Shown here: piece by piece, positions 41,301 to 52,194 of the stretch
Layout: every line of letters starts with the position of its first letter
How positions within the stretch are numbered: position 1 is the first letter of the stretch
NCBI RefSeq assembly: GCF_001411555.2
Contig: NC_049911.1
Coordinates: 34,237,340-34,301,339, forward strand
Source: Juglans regia
Taxonomy: Eukaryota; Streptophyta; Magnoliopsida; Fagales; Juglandaceae
Length of the DNA stretch: 64,000 nucleotides
Reading direction: 5' to 3'
Notes under the pieces: model-generated
Told to the model about the DNA's origin: nothing
Databases searched by the model: none
The model's input: only the letters and a program-made list of their open reading frames with translations
Made by a program: the position numbers and the translations under genes

Positions 41301-44300
41301 GAGCATAGCGATGGACCTTCAAAGGGGGATGGTGCAAAAGGTTTTCATAAACACGTATATCCGCACGGACAGGTCCCAGGGGTTTAGAGCTTTGATTGTC
41401 ATGGAAGATCATTCACTGTTGTTACTGCAACAAGGTGAGATTGTCTGGTCTAGAGAGGAAGGCCTAGCCTCGGTTATTGATGTGACAACATCAGAACTAC
41501 CAGTGGAAAAGAAAGGCATACTTGTAGTGAAAGTGGAACAGAGCCTCTTTGAGTGGCTGAAGGTATGAATGTTCTGTAAACTTGCAGAAGTACAATGAGA
41601 AAATGAATTCAACATTGAAAGCATCAGATTTTTGCAAATTTCATGAATCAATACCGGTATATTGTTCTTTTTTTTTTTTCTTGATCAATAAAATTTGTTT
41701 ACTTATAAAAAAATATATATATTGTTCTTTTTCTCAATTGAATGTAGGCATGTTTTCATTTGCAAATATATTTTCCCCCTTTACGGGACATCTCTTGTAA
41801 TTTTGCACCTAGGATTTGGAAAGAAAATGTGGATATTGTTTGCCTGAATGACTTGACTGGTTTCAGCCTTTTAACAATGTGTTGTTCTGGTATTGAAGGG
41901 GCATGTCCTGAAGCTTAAGGGGACTTTAATGCTTGCCGGCCCTGAGGATATAGCAGCTATACAAGGAATGAGATTAAAAAGTTCTGAGAAGAGCAAAATG
42001 ACCCGAGACCACAATGGTTTCTGGAAACTGCTAATTGTCCTTACTAAAGCAGGGAAACTTTATGCTTTGCATACTGGAGATGGTCGGGTTGTCTGGTCTC
42101 TTTTGCTGCCCTCTCTACGTGAATCAGGATCATGCAAGCGTCCGACTGGCCTTAGTGTTTATCAGTGGCAGGTGCCTCATCATCATGCCATGGATGAGAA
42201 CCCTTCTGTCCTTGTTGTTGGTCGGTGCAGACCAAATTGGGATGCCCCCGTTGCTCTTTCTTTTGTTGATACCTATACAGGAAAGGAGCTTAAATCAATG
42301 GGTCTCATTCACTCCTGTGCACAAGTTATTCCTCTGCCATTTACTGATTCAACCGAACAGCGACTCCATCTTCTGATAGATGCTGAGAAGCATGCACATT
42401 TATACCCAAGAACTTCTGAGGCTATTGGTATTCTTCAACATGAGTTTTCAAACATATACTGGTACTCAGTTGAGGCTGATAATGGCATTATAAGAGGGCA
42501 TGTCTTGACGAGCAATTGCATTGGCATGGTGGATGAATACTGCTTCACCTCCAGGGAGCTATGGTCAATTGTATTTCCGTCTGAGTCAGAAAAGATCATA
42601 GCAACTGCGACAAGAAAGTTAAATGAGGTACCTTTTCTTACTAATGTTCTTGAAGTGATTCAGATCCTTATGTTTTCAGCATCAAATTGTCATAGGGGAA
42701 TAACAGACTATTACTAATATAATCTGATTGGGAGACCCACCACTGTAACCAATCAGATGGCTAGTGCGTTACTGTGTCAAAAAAAAAAAACCCAAGCAAA
42801 CACTTGATTGTTCATCCATAGTTTTTTGTGATTTGCCAGTGCTTATTGCCGTAGATGGTTGTTATAATATTTTTATTTGCATTCTCTAGGTGGTTCATAC
42901 TCAAGCAAAGGCTATAGCTGATCAAGATGTTATGTATAAATATATATCCAAAAATTTACTTTTTGTGGCAACCAGTGCACCAAAAGCCAGTGGTGAATTT
43001 GGAATGGCCCAGCCGGAGGAGTCGTGCTTGGTTGTATACTTGATTGATACTGTAACCGGTCGTATATTGCATCGCATGACTCATCATGGCTCACAGGGTC
43101 CTGTTCATGCTGTAAGTTCTGCAATCTAGTTGGCCACTTTATAGTCATTATTGAAAGGCATTCCTTCATGCGTTTATGCATTTTCTAGGTTCTTAGCGAG
43201 AATTGGGTTGTCTACCACTACTTCAATCTTAGAGCACACAGATATGAGATGTCAGTTATGGAGATCTATGATCAGTCTTGGGTGGTATGCCAGTAAACTT
43301 GAAGCCCTAATTTGGTGGTCAGTGGAGTTTCATTTCAAATTACTATATATTTTAATTGAATGCAATTCACAGGACAACAAGGATGTCTGGAAGCTAGTTG
43401 TTGGAAAGCATAATCTTACTTCACCAATTTCCTTGTATTCTCGACCAGCGGTGGTAACAAAATCGCAGTCTTACTTTTTCACCCACTCTGTGAAAGCAAT
43501 AGCAGTGACATCAACAGCCAAGGGTATAACTTCAAAGCAGCTTCTTATCGGTACCATTGGTGATCAGGTCGGTTCAAATACCCTCGTTTGTTTGTTTTTG
43601 TTTTTGTTTTGTGACACTTTGATTTGTTTTTTCATTTATTTTTGTTTATTATTAATATTATGGTGGAGAAGAGGGAAGAGACATGTTTGAGACGGGACCT
43701 GTTTTCTTTATATGCGCACTTAAGGTTCCTGCCTTTTTCAGGTTTTGGCTCTTGATAAGCGTTATTTAGATCCTCGTCGATCTCTTGACCCTACACAAGC
43801 TGAGAAAGAAGAAGGCATTATACCTCTAACGGATTCCTTGCCCATTATTCCTCAGGTATGTTGACCATGTCATTGACTTATCATTAGTGTTGTAATTGGC
43901 ATTATTGCTTCTGTTATTTTCTGATGAAGCACTGGATTTTTGTTGAGATGGTCTTTTTTCAGCAGCAGTCTGTAGGCATCCCTCAAACTTTCAGCCATAG
44001 CATGAATTTTTTTTGCAAAGATTTATCCGCTTTCCTTTTCTATTTAATCATCATAGTATGGACTTGCTTTTGTAGAGCTGACAATCAGCTGTGTTTTTAT
44101 GGGTTGGCCTTGTTTTTGATGGTTCAAGTTTGATACTAAAATTTCTATTGCAACAAAAGGAGTGTTGATGAAAACCAACAAGAACTTTTGCAAATACCTA
44201 GTAATTATTAGGTAGCGCAGTCTGGCCATTTATTCTTGCTAGGCAGATGCTTTGCCAAGTTCCTGGATCCTAGATATACGTGTTGTTACAACTTCAAAAT

Positions 44301-44882
44301 GTATAATTGGTACCTGACATTATAAATCCAAGTTTGGGTAAATGGTAAATGTAACTGGCTTCATAATTAGAAATAATTTATTTCTGTTTATAAGTATAAT
44401 TATGACACATGTATATGAGGGATACCCTCCATGCATTATGGCATGGTTCCAGTCTATGCGCTCCACGCTAGGCTTAAGAATGATCTAAGCCAATTTGACC
44501 CAAGCTCAATCTTTAGAAAACCCTGGATTACTTTTGGTATATTTGGTTTAGCAGCATGCGTCTGTTTTAATTGCTCCTCGATGATAAGTCGCTTACACTG
44601 ATCTCGGTATTGTTAATGCAGTCCTATGTGACACATGCTCTTAACGTGGAAGGTCTCCGAGGCATTGTTACGTTACCTGCCAAGTTGGAGTCCACAACTC
44701 TTGTCTTTGCATATGGAGTGGATATTTTCTTCACTCGAATTGCACCCTCGAGGACATATGATTCACTCACAGAAGATTTCAGCTACGCTTTGCTTCTCTT
44801 AACAATAGTTGCTCTCATTGCAGCAATCTTTGTGACATGGATTATGTCCGAGAGGAAAGAATTACAAGAGAAATGGACGTGA
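32336..44882 (+). CDS. ER membrane protein complex subunit 1 (EMC1)
   Basis: Complete plus-strand gene, 12 coding exons: 32336-32439, 32994-33121, 33612-33674, 34277-34398, 40558-40673, 40755-41562, 41899-42627, 42890-43111, 43189-43284, 43373-43567, 43742-43855, 44622-44882. Phases join to 2958 nt, 985 aa, the usual plant length. EMC1 is the large luminal scaffold of the EMC, which inserts tail-anchored and multi-pass proteins into the ER membrane. Visible: a signal peptide (residues ~1-24), then [13 protein letters not shown] at the mature N-terminus. Luminal beta-propeller segments follow ([46 protein letters not shown]). The C-terminal DUF1620 region includes [16 protein letters not shown], with one transmembrane helix at about 954-974. 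Start context CGCCATGGG. Intron 4 is about 6.2 kb because of a LINE; all exons are intact and splice sites are GT-AG. Confidence 0.95.
32655..32709 (+). mobile_element. Possible micro-insertion with poly-A in EMC1 intron 1
   Basis: Eleven-bp direct repeats AGATTTCTTTT (32655-32665 and 32699-32709) flank a 33-bp insert that contains CACCGATCA followed by about 12 A and CATAA. The pattern resembles the other tail-only insertions but the repeat is shorter and T-rich, so chance or slippage is possible. Confidence 0.4.
33281..33382 (-). mobile_element. tRNA-derived SINE fragment in EMC1 intron 2
   Basis: On the minus strand it reads CCCCGAGGGGTTGGCTTAAG, then TGGTGAGGGCCTTGG (box A-like) and, about 30 bases on, ATTCGAACCC (box B-like). 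This layout is a tRNA-type pol III promoter of a SINE head. No clear target duplication was seen. Confidence 0.55.
34614..40256 (-). mobile_element. Near full-length L1-type LINE inside EMC1 intron 4
   Basis: The element (34632-40238, about 5.6 kb, minus strand) is bounded by a perfect 18-bp duplication AAACTTATACTTGAATTT at 34614-34631 and 40239-40256. It ends in poly-A (T run on the plus strand at 34632). In transcription order it holds an ORF1/gag-like region (39507-40020, including [17 protein letters not shown]), an AP-endonuclease (37454-38300: [20 protein letters not shown]), reverse transcriptase (35820-37450: [33 protein letters not shown]) and the C-terminal zinc region (34886-35350: [18 protein letters not shown]). 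It is dead. There are in-frame stops at 37454, 35417 and 34886 (the first and last where Trp is expected) and frameshifts near 36880 and 35820. Orientation is antisense to EMC1. Confidence 0.92.
41658..41732 (+). mobile_element. LINE-tail micro-insertion in EMC1 intron 6
   Basis: About 45 bp (41673-41717) containing TTGATCAATAAAATTTGTTT and ACTTATAAAAAAA lies between 15-bp direct repeats TATATTGTTCTTTTT (41658-41672 and 41718-41732). The insert matches the last ~40 bp of LINE 3' ends, including the AATAAAATTT box. Confidence 0.6.
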
Positions 44883-45047
44883 TTCCGCCTTCAGTCTGTC
44901 CTTTTCCTGACTTCTTCTAACGTTAAGTGACTTGTAGATTTTACTTTTTACATTAGGTCAGGAGGTGATGCCTCCTTAAATGCCTCCTTAACTTCTTCTT
45001 CATCTTTTTTCTTTCTTTTCTTTTCTTTTTATGGGGTCTAAATTTAG

Positions 45048-45240
45048 GGTTGGGTTAGATTTAGAGATGATTTTAGATGAAATATGAAAGTTGAAAAAAA
45101 TATTGTTAGAAAATTATTTTTTAATATTATTATTATTTTAAAATTTTTAAAAATTAAATTAAAATTTTTAAAAATTAAATTATTTATTATATTTTGTGTA
45201 ACTTTAAAAAAATTATAATAATAAAATAAAATAAAACACG
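45048..45240. mobile_element. AT-rich MITE, TGAGATGAGAT family, copy 5
   Basis: Opens GGGTTAGATTTAGAGATGAT, passes through an internally duplicated AAAATTTTTAAAAATTAAAT block, and ends AAAAATTATAATAATAAAAT. Ends approximate. Confidence 0.45.
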
Positions 45241-45643
45241 GAACTTAGTGGCTTCATATTGTAAACCTAGGAATGCAAGAGAACAATTTCATTATTTTTG
45301 TGGCAAGATACGTCATAAATCTGTGGCGTCCTTGGGGTCTTGTCGCTTGGAGATAGGACCCACTACACTACTTTCTCTACATAAGGTCCTTTGTTTACAA
45401 TTCATTAAACAACTGGGTAACACTGGCTAAAACACAGAGATTAGTCGGACTGGCTACAACACAAGGATTGGTTGGTCCTCTCAAGATTTCGGTGTTATCA
45501 AAGTTGGGGCTTTTACTACATGCTAGACTAGATGGTCCATGATCCCATAAAGCGTTACTAAAACCATCTAACATTTTCACGTGATAAACGAGCATGTTAA
45601 GAGGATATCAAGAACAGATAAATCAGAGAATTAAGGTCTTTGT

Positions 45644-45842
45644 TTTTGTAATATTGATAAAATGAATTGAGATAAAAATTAAAAATTAAATAAAATATTA
45701 TTATAAAATATTTTTTAATATTATTTTTATTTTAAGATTTAAAAAAATTAAATTTTTTATTTTATTTTATTTTATATAAAAATTTTAAAAAATTATAACA
45801 ATTAGATAGATAATTCATCAATTTTTTTTATTTGTTTAAAGA
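45644..45842. mobile_element. AT-rich MITE, TGAGATGAGAT family, copy 6
   Basis: Contains AATGAATTGAGATAAAAATT, AATATTATTTTTATTTTAAG and AAAATTATAACAATTAGATA, the family core. Ends approximate. Confidence 0.45.
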
Positions 45843-46140
45843 AATATGATTTTGACCTGAAAACTCAATACACGTGTTAACCTCAAATTTGTGGTAGGAA
45901 AATTCATTTGATGTACGAACATATGTAGATAGCGACGAAGACGAAGTTCCCGTTCACATCTGATTTCAAATTTGTAAGAGACTGCCACGCAAAACTGTAG
46001 CTGCAGCAGTGTGCAGACCACCCTCTCTTCTCAGTCTCCACCCCCATCATTTTGTTCTCCTGGGTTCGATTCAGCTCTCATTGTATCACTTACTCTCAAC
46101 CGATCTCCATCATTCTCGTGTTTCCTTTTCTTTTAGCACC

Positions 46141-47121
46141 ATGAAAACTAATCAACCAAAGCTCAAGACCCAACTCTTCTCTTGTGGCTTTTTCCGCCAT
46201 TGCACCCAAACCGTTCTTAGCCCCACCAGTACCCCTCACCCTCAAACCTTTCCTCTCTCGTCCTCTGATCAGCAGCCGCCGCCGCCGCCACCGCCACAAC
46301 TCCACCCCGCACCTTGCCGTCCCTCAGTTCCGGAATCCTCGTCATCTTCTTCATCCTCTTCAACCTCCCAAAGCTTCACTCAGTGGAGGTTCCAACTCCC
46401 ACACTCGCCCATCCTCCCCAGCCCACCCCCCGTGTCGGAACCCATGCCCGAGGGCACCCTCCCATCCGACCCAGTTCCCCTACCACGACTCATTCCCTCC
46501 TCCGAGCTCCAGGAACTCTTCCACATAGCGGAGCTACAACTAAGCACCGGCTCTGATCAGGACCGGCTTGCCGCTCTCCAACTCTTGGAGCGCTCACTCG
46601 TTCCCAACCCGCCATCCGACCCGGAATGCTCGCCCGAACTCATGCGCGGAGTGGTGGGAAGTTTGAAAGCCCATGCGGGTGCAAAACCCGCGACGAAGAT
46701 ACTACTAGCGCTCTGCTTGGCGGAGGGCAACCGCCACGTGGCGGTTGAGGCCGGGGCGGTGTCTGCGGTAGTGGAGGCTGCGCCGGAGCTGGACGATGCG
46801 GCGGCTGAGAGAGCGCTGGCGGCTCTGGAGCTGATGTGCACGGTGCCAGAGGGAGCGGCGGAGGTTCGTGCCCACGCACTGGCGGTGCCAGTGATGGTGG
46901 CCATGATGGGGAGAATGGCCGCGCGCGCCAAGGAGTACGCGATTAGTGTGCTGGCCGTGATCTACGGGGGCGAGGGGTCGGAGGAACAGGCGGCGCCAGC
47001 GGAGGAGGTGGCGCGTGCAGTGGCGTTGGCGTTGAGAGGCGCCTGTAGTGCGAGGGGGAGGAGGAAGGGGGCCCAGCTCTTGAAGGCACTGGAAGTTGAA
47101 GAGAACTGTGCGGCGATCTAG
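46141..47121 (+). CDS. Armadillo-repeat protein, intronless
   Basis: A single-exon gene of 326 codons starting at an ATG in context CACCATGAAA. An in-frame Met at 46009 would add 44 residues, but those look like translated leader and the ATG at 46141 is preferred. The N-terminal ~140 residues are low complexity: a Cys-containing head (KTQLFSCGFFRHC), a proline run near 44-50 and a Ser run. From about 150 the protein is helical and Ala/Leu/Glu-rich with armadillo-like units (ATKILLALCLAEGNRHVAVE, AAERALAALELMCTVPEGAA, EYAISVLAVIYGG). This resembles the ARM half of plant U-box E3 ligases, but no U-box is present, so it is better called an ARM-only protein, probably a protein-binding adaptor. 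The coding part from about 46500 is markedly GC-rich compared with its surroundings, as often seen in plant intronless genes. Function unknown. Confidence 0.8.
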   Translation: MKTNQPKLKTQLFSCGFFRHCTQTVLSPTSTPHPQTFPLSSSDQQPPPPPPPQLHPAPCRPSVPESSSSSSSSSTSQSFTQWRFQLPHSPILPSPPPVSEPMPEGTLPSDPVPLPRLIPSSELQELFHIAELQLSTGSDQDRLAALQLLERSLVPNPPSDPECSPELMRGVVGSLKAHAGAKPATKILLALCLAEGNRHVAVEAGAVSAVVEAAPELDDAAAERALAALELMCTVPEGAAEVRAHALAVPVMVAMMGRMAARAKEYAISVLAVIYGGEGSEEQAAPAEEVARAVALALRGACSARGRRKGAQLLKALEVEENCAAI

Positions 47122-48275
47122 TTTTGTCTGTAATGGTCAAAGAAAGGGTCATGACAACTTCGTCTGTTACTATTTCATCCTCTCCTAATTTGACTTTTAG
47201 AGTTGCTTTTTTTTTTTTTTTTTTTTAATCTCAAAAAAATCATAGATTAAATTAAGAAAAATGAAAAATATTAGCCTACATCCTTAACACATCGTGTTGA
47301 ATTGAAGAAAAAAAAAATTTTTGAAAGGTGTGCTGCAGCTTCCGTTTGATGCCCAGCATTACCCAATGGTTAAAATGACACAAGATTTTATGAGGTAAGA
47401 GATAACAATTTTCCCAAAACAAGCAGCAATACCAACAAATAAAAATTAAAAAACGGATTCTTGAATTAAAAGATTAATTTTAATCCATGTCCTACAAAGG
47501 AGATATTGTGTAAAAGTAATTACATTGTCTAATAAATAATCTAAAAAAGTATGACTAGTTGCAGTCGAAAGGAGTGTGTTTTATTTTGTTGATTTGGTCC
47601 GGTTGAGAGAGACTATCACCGACATTTTATTTTGATTAGTAGTTAGAGAAAATAAAAATATGGGGAAATATCAATTTGCAGATAAACAAATACACCAACG
47701 TAGGATTGCCACCGACTGTGATAGTGCATGCAGATCACATGCCACGTTAGGAAAAAGAAGAACACTCAATCTAAGACAGCCAAAGTTGCTGATCTAGGTG
47801 GTTGAAGGCAAATGACTCCTCCTGGCATGGCTGCGTGTGGATCTCACGCGCCTTAACTCGTATTATCTCATTTTATTATTATAAATTTTTTAAATTTTTA
47901 TACAAAATATAATAAATAATTTAGTTTTTTTAAATTTTAAAATAATAATAATATTAAAAAATAATATTCTAATAATATTTTATTCAATTTATTTAAAATT
48001 ATCTTATCTCATCTCATTTTTCAAATGAACTTAGGTTTGGGTACTAAAAGTATTTCAAGTAATCTCAACATTCTTCATTACTATTCATTACTTTATTTTT
48101 ATTTTTTATTACTATTTATTATATTTTATTATTATTTTTTCATCACTTTTTTACTATTATTTACAAACATTCTGGTTTGAGTAGCCAATATACCTCAACA
48201 CTTTTCAAATATTCTTGTACTATTATAAATACTCCACATGCCAAACGCAAACCATCTTCGTATCAAAGTTTATCC
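47122..48275. other. Intergenic, AT-rich with MITEs
   Basis: Probable 3' UTR of the ARM gene to about 47200 (long T run at 47210-47227), then non-coding sequence. A MITE copy lies near 47855-48030, followed by another MITE-like stretch (about 48035-48225) with ACTATTCATTAC / ACTATTATTTAC units. No gene seen. Confidence 0.45.
47855..48030. mobile_element. AT-rich MITE, TGAGATGAGAT family, copy 7
   Basis: CTCGTATTATCTCATTTTAT on one side and ATCTTATCTCATCTCATTTT on the other enclose the AATAATTTAGTTTTTTTAAA / AATAATAATAATATTA core. Confidence 0.5.
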
Positions 48276-48575
48276 AAAAATCACTATAATATTTATCATT
48301 ATTATATATAAATTAAAATTAATATCAATAATATTTATCACTATTATATATAAATAAAAAATAAAATCACTATAATATTTAAATAAAAAATAACATTATT
48401 ATAATATTTATCACTATTATATATAAATTAAAAATAAAATCATTATAATATTTATCATTATTATATATAAAAATAAAATAAAATCACTACAATATTTATT
48501 AATATTAAAAAATTATTATAATAAAATCACTATAATATTTATTATTACAAATAAAATTACTATAATATTTATAAA
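48276..48575. repeat. AT-only imperfect tandem repeat
   Basis: Units built from AAAATCACTATAATATTTAT, CATTATTATATATAAA and TTAAAATTAATA recur about five times with a period near 50-65 bp and variable length. It is likely an expanded microsatellite or minisatellite. Confidence 0.6.
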
Positions 48576-48680
48576 ATTCACATTTTTTTCAACTACCTAT
48601 CTAAAAGTCAACAACGCAATATATTTTACACATCCAAATAATTCAAAATATTTTCAATGGGATTCACAAATTCACTCCAA

Positions 48681-49743
48681 TCTCTACTCATAATTCAAAT
48701 ATTCTCAACACTTTTTAGATATTTTTACTATCCAAATGTAATCTAAATAAATTCATAATTTCAAGTATTCTCACATTTTATATAATTAGATTAAAATAAA
48801 ATGAGGGCATAAAGTATAACATAAAAAAAAAATTATTTATGCATAATATTTTTTATAATAATATATTAGATAAAAAATAATTTAATAAAATAATTTTATT
48901 TTACAACATTATTATTCTTATAAAACATGTTATAAAAATGGGTCACGTGTATCAATATTTAATCTAAAAAACTAATGTCATGGTCAAAAGACATCATTTA
49001 ATTGCAGAGCAGGCCAGAAAAAGGCAAAATGCCCAAAAATTAAAAAACAAAAATTCACATATATATATATATATATAATATGGATAATGCTGGAGCTCCC
49101 GCTGGAGCTCTAGTGTATTTTTATTATGTGTATTTTTTAATTTTTTTTATATAGATGTTTTTAATAATTTTAAATATTTTTAAAAAATAAAATATTTATT
49201 TTTATGGCCTGCTCATAACAATCTCTACTCATAACATTTCACAAATATTCTCAACACTTCTTAGATATTTTTACTATCCAAATGTAATCTAAATAAATTC
49301 ATAATTTCAAGTATTCTCACATTTTATATAATTAGATTAAAATAAAATGAGGGCATAAAGTATAACATAAAAAAAAAATATTTATGCATAATATTTTTTA
49401 TAATATATTTTATAATAATATATTAGATAAAAAATAATTTAATAAAATAATTTTATTTTACAACATTATTATTCTTATAAAACATGTTATAAAAATGGGT
49501 CACGTGTATCAATATTTAATCTAAAAAACTAATGTCATGGTCAAAAGACATCATTTAATTGCAGAGCAGGCCAGAAAAAGGCAAAATGCCCAAAAATAAA
49601 AAAACAAAAATTCACATATATATATAATATATGGATAATGCTGGAGCTCCCGCGGGAGCTCTAGTGCATTTTATTATGTGTATTTTTTAATTTTTTTTTA
49701 TATAGATATTTTTAATGATTTTAAATATTTTTAAAAAATAAAA
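48681..49743. repeat. Tandem duplication, unit about 541 bp
   Basis: The block starting TCTCTACTCATAA at 48681 recurs at 49222 and both copies run in parallel for roughly 510-520 bp. They share AGGGCATAAAGTATAACATA, GGGTCACGTGTATCAATA, TTAATTGCAGAGCAGGCCAG and a 3' part with GGATAATGCTGGAGCTCCCG. Differences are few (for example CCCGCTGGAGCTC versus CCCGCGGGAGCTC), so the duplication is fairly recent. The unit includes a MITE end. Confidence 0.85.
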
Positions 49744-49744
49744 A

Positions 49745-50660
49745 AATTTATAATATTATTAAATAATACTTGCTTAATCACGAAGTAAAATATAAAATAT
49801 TTTTTTATGATTTTTTATTTTACTTCGTGATTAAGGAAGTATTTTTTAATAACTTTTTTTTTACTTCTTGATTAAGAAAATGTTTTTAATGATGTTCTAA
49901 ATTTATTTTATTTTTTAAAAAATATTAAAAAATATTATATAAAAAACAACTTAAAAAAAAACACATACAATATATGCCTACAGCCCCCAGCAGGAGCCCC
50001 CAGCGGGGGCTGTAGCATCGTGCTACAGCCCCCGCTGGGGGCTCCCGCTGGGCTGTAGTATTATTTAATATATATTTTATTTAAATAATTTTTATATAAA
50101 TTTTTTAATATTTTAAAATAATTTTAAAAAAATAAAATTAAATAAAATTAAAATATTATTAAAAAAATATTTTTTTAATCCAAAAGTAAAAAATATAATT
50201 TTTTTTTTAAAAAATATTTAAAATAGTCATATTACAGTCCCGTTGGGGCTTCCGTTGAGCTTAACATGTATTTTTTTATGTGTAATTTTTTAATTTATTT
50301 TTTATATAGATTTTTTTACACTTATAAATATTTTTAAAAAATAAAATAAATTGAAAATATCATTAAAAAACACTTCCTTAATCAGAAAGTAAAAAAAAAT
50401 CATTAAAAAATACTTCCTTAATCAAAAAGTAAAAAAAAAAATACTTTCTTAATCAAAAAGTAAAATACAAATCATTAAATATTAATTTTTATTCTACTTC
50501 GTAATTAAAAAAATATTTTTAAATAATATTATAATTTTTATTTTATTTTTTAAAATATTTAAAATTATTAAAAATATCTATATAAAAATAAATTTAAAAA
50601 AAATATATAATATATATATATATACATGTCAGATTCACGTGCGTGTGGGGTTGAGATTCT
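49745..50660. repeat. MITE cluster around a GC-rich palindrome
   Basis: AT-rich arms with recurrent ACTTCCTTAATCAAAAAGTA units (three near 50370-50465, and inverted ACTTCGTGATTAAGGAAGTA near 49780-49840) surround the GC-rich palindrome at 49979-50058. A weaker relative with CCCGTTGGGGCTTCCG lies at 50237-50252. It is probably several nested non-autonomous elements of one family. Confidence 0.5.
49979..50058. repeat. GC-rich near-perfect palindrome
   Basis: Two exact 25-bp arms (49993-50017 and 50021-50045; the left arm begins GGAGCCCCCAGCGGGGGCTG) are separated by TCG. The pairing continues imperfectly outward to about 49979 and 50058. It is strongly GC-rich within DNA that is otherwise almost pure A/T. 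Confidence 0.9.
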
Positions 50661-52194
50661 GCAGCCGGAGAAGTGGAGCGGAACGCGTGTCAGTGTCAGG
50701 CTTTTGTAAGATAAAGATAAAGATTAGAGATTAGAGATATTACTATTCCTTTGCTACGTGTAAAATTGTACTGCTTCGGGGAGAAGGCATTAAAGCCTTG
50801 TCTCTGCAGTGCATCATTTCAAGTAAGGAAAAAGTTAGGAGCTCCCATTTTTTTTTTTTTTAATGATTAAAAAATTATTATTTAATAATATTATAATTTT
50901 TTAAAAAAAAATTAAAAAATAATATAAAAAACCAAAAATAAAAATAAATTTTAAAATACCTAGCAGAGGGAGCCTCGTAGAACCACAGTTCAAGGAAAAG
51001 CATACGGTGCAGTCTACCCTTTGCCCCTACGGGCTACGGCTTATTTAGGCTCAGTAAAATTTAAAGAGCCTTACTAATTACAAACGTTTTGACGAAATAA
51101 ATTTGACATAATTTTTTGATTAAAAAAAATAAAATAAAAATAGAAGAGAAAATATTATCTATCTCATAAAAATTATTTTTATTTTTAATTTACTTTATTT
51201 TATTAAATAAATATTTTATATATTAATACTGATGCGTGATTTAATACGTGAACTCGCTTACCATAAGACCTTTTAAATTTTAAAATAACAAGATGAATGA
51301 GTTCTTCAAAATTCTCTTGTTTAGAACCATTCTTATTAGTAAACGTTAATGATTTAAAAAATTATAAAGTTATTATCTTATTATTACTTATTTATTATTT
51401 TTTGTATTTAATTTTTTTAATTTTTAACTCTACTTAATAATTAAGGAAGTAATTATTAGTAAAATTATATATATTTTTAATTTTTTTATTAATGATTAAG
51501 GATGTTAACAAAATAATTGAAAAAAATGATAAAAAAAAATATACTATAAGTAGTAAATAGGTAGTAACTCTATCACTACCCAAAATATTATTAGAATATA
51601 AATTTTTAACATAATTTTTATTTTAAAATTTGAAAAAATTAAATTATTTATCATATTTTATATAGATATTTAAAAATTTATTATAATTAAATAAGATAAG
51701 ATGAGTTGAGAGGTTTTCTCAATCCAGACAACCCGTAAATTTTTAGATACAAACAATAATAAGGTATTTTGTTTTTAAGTTGGTGGACATAGTGCATCAT
51801 CCATATTACTTAAATGATAAAATTTAATTTATAAAAATTATATTTTGAATCAAATTATGCTATATAAATAATTTACTAAATGTACTCTATATACCAATTT
51901 GTGAATAAATATTTTAAACAATAAAATCCATTTTGCTTCGGTAGATAATCTTGTACACATTATTTACTTGGTGTCATTTTTAAGCCATCACTAACTTGTT
52001 AAACTCGAATTATAATTATTTAAAAAATAATTAAGGGCCCGATTTACCTAAACATGAGTTATATTGTTGGGAGTGATATATTATATATGATAAATTTTAT
52101 TTGCAGTCTACTAATGGGGACTGCATATGTAAACTCTTCATTAAATAAAAAAAAAAGTATCATTTTGATAAGAATATTATTGTAATTTTAAAAA
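50661..52194. other. Intergenic, AT-rich
   Basis: No gene recognised. One MITE copy lies near 51590-51736 (ending AGATAAGATGAGTTGAGAGG). The stretch 52060-52194 resembles part of the MITE at 52195-52447 in reverse (CATTTTGATAAGAATATTAT and TTGCAGTCTACTAATGGGGA), possibly a nested partner. Confidence 0.45.
51590..51736. mobile_element. AT-rich MITE, TGAGATGAGAT family, copy 8
   Basis: Shares AAATTATTTATCATATTTTA and TTATTATAATTAAATAAGA with the family and ends TAAGATGAGTTGAGAGG. Partial, ends approximate. Confidence 0.45.

Larger units (their letters stand above)
44883..46140. other. Intergenic between EMC1 and the ARM-repeat gene
   Basis: EMC1 3' UTR (to roughly 45040), two copies of the AT-rich MITE family (about 45048-45240 and 45644-45842) and a non-repetitive spacer between them. 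From about 45980 the DNA becomes pyrimidine-rich and probably forms the 5' UTR of the ARM-repeat gene. Confidence 0.45.

Noticed and set aside
46184..46556. Overlapping alternative frames in the ARM gene
   Set aside because: Low-complexity Pro/Ser/His shadows; the frame ending at 47121 carries the armadillo-like repeats.
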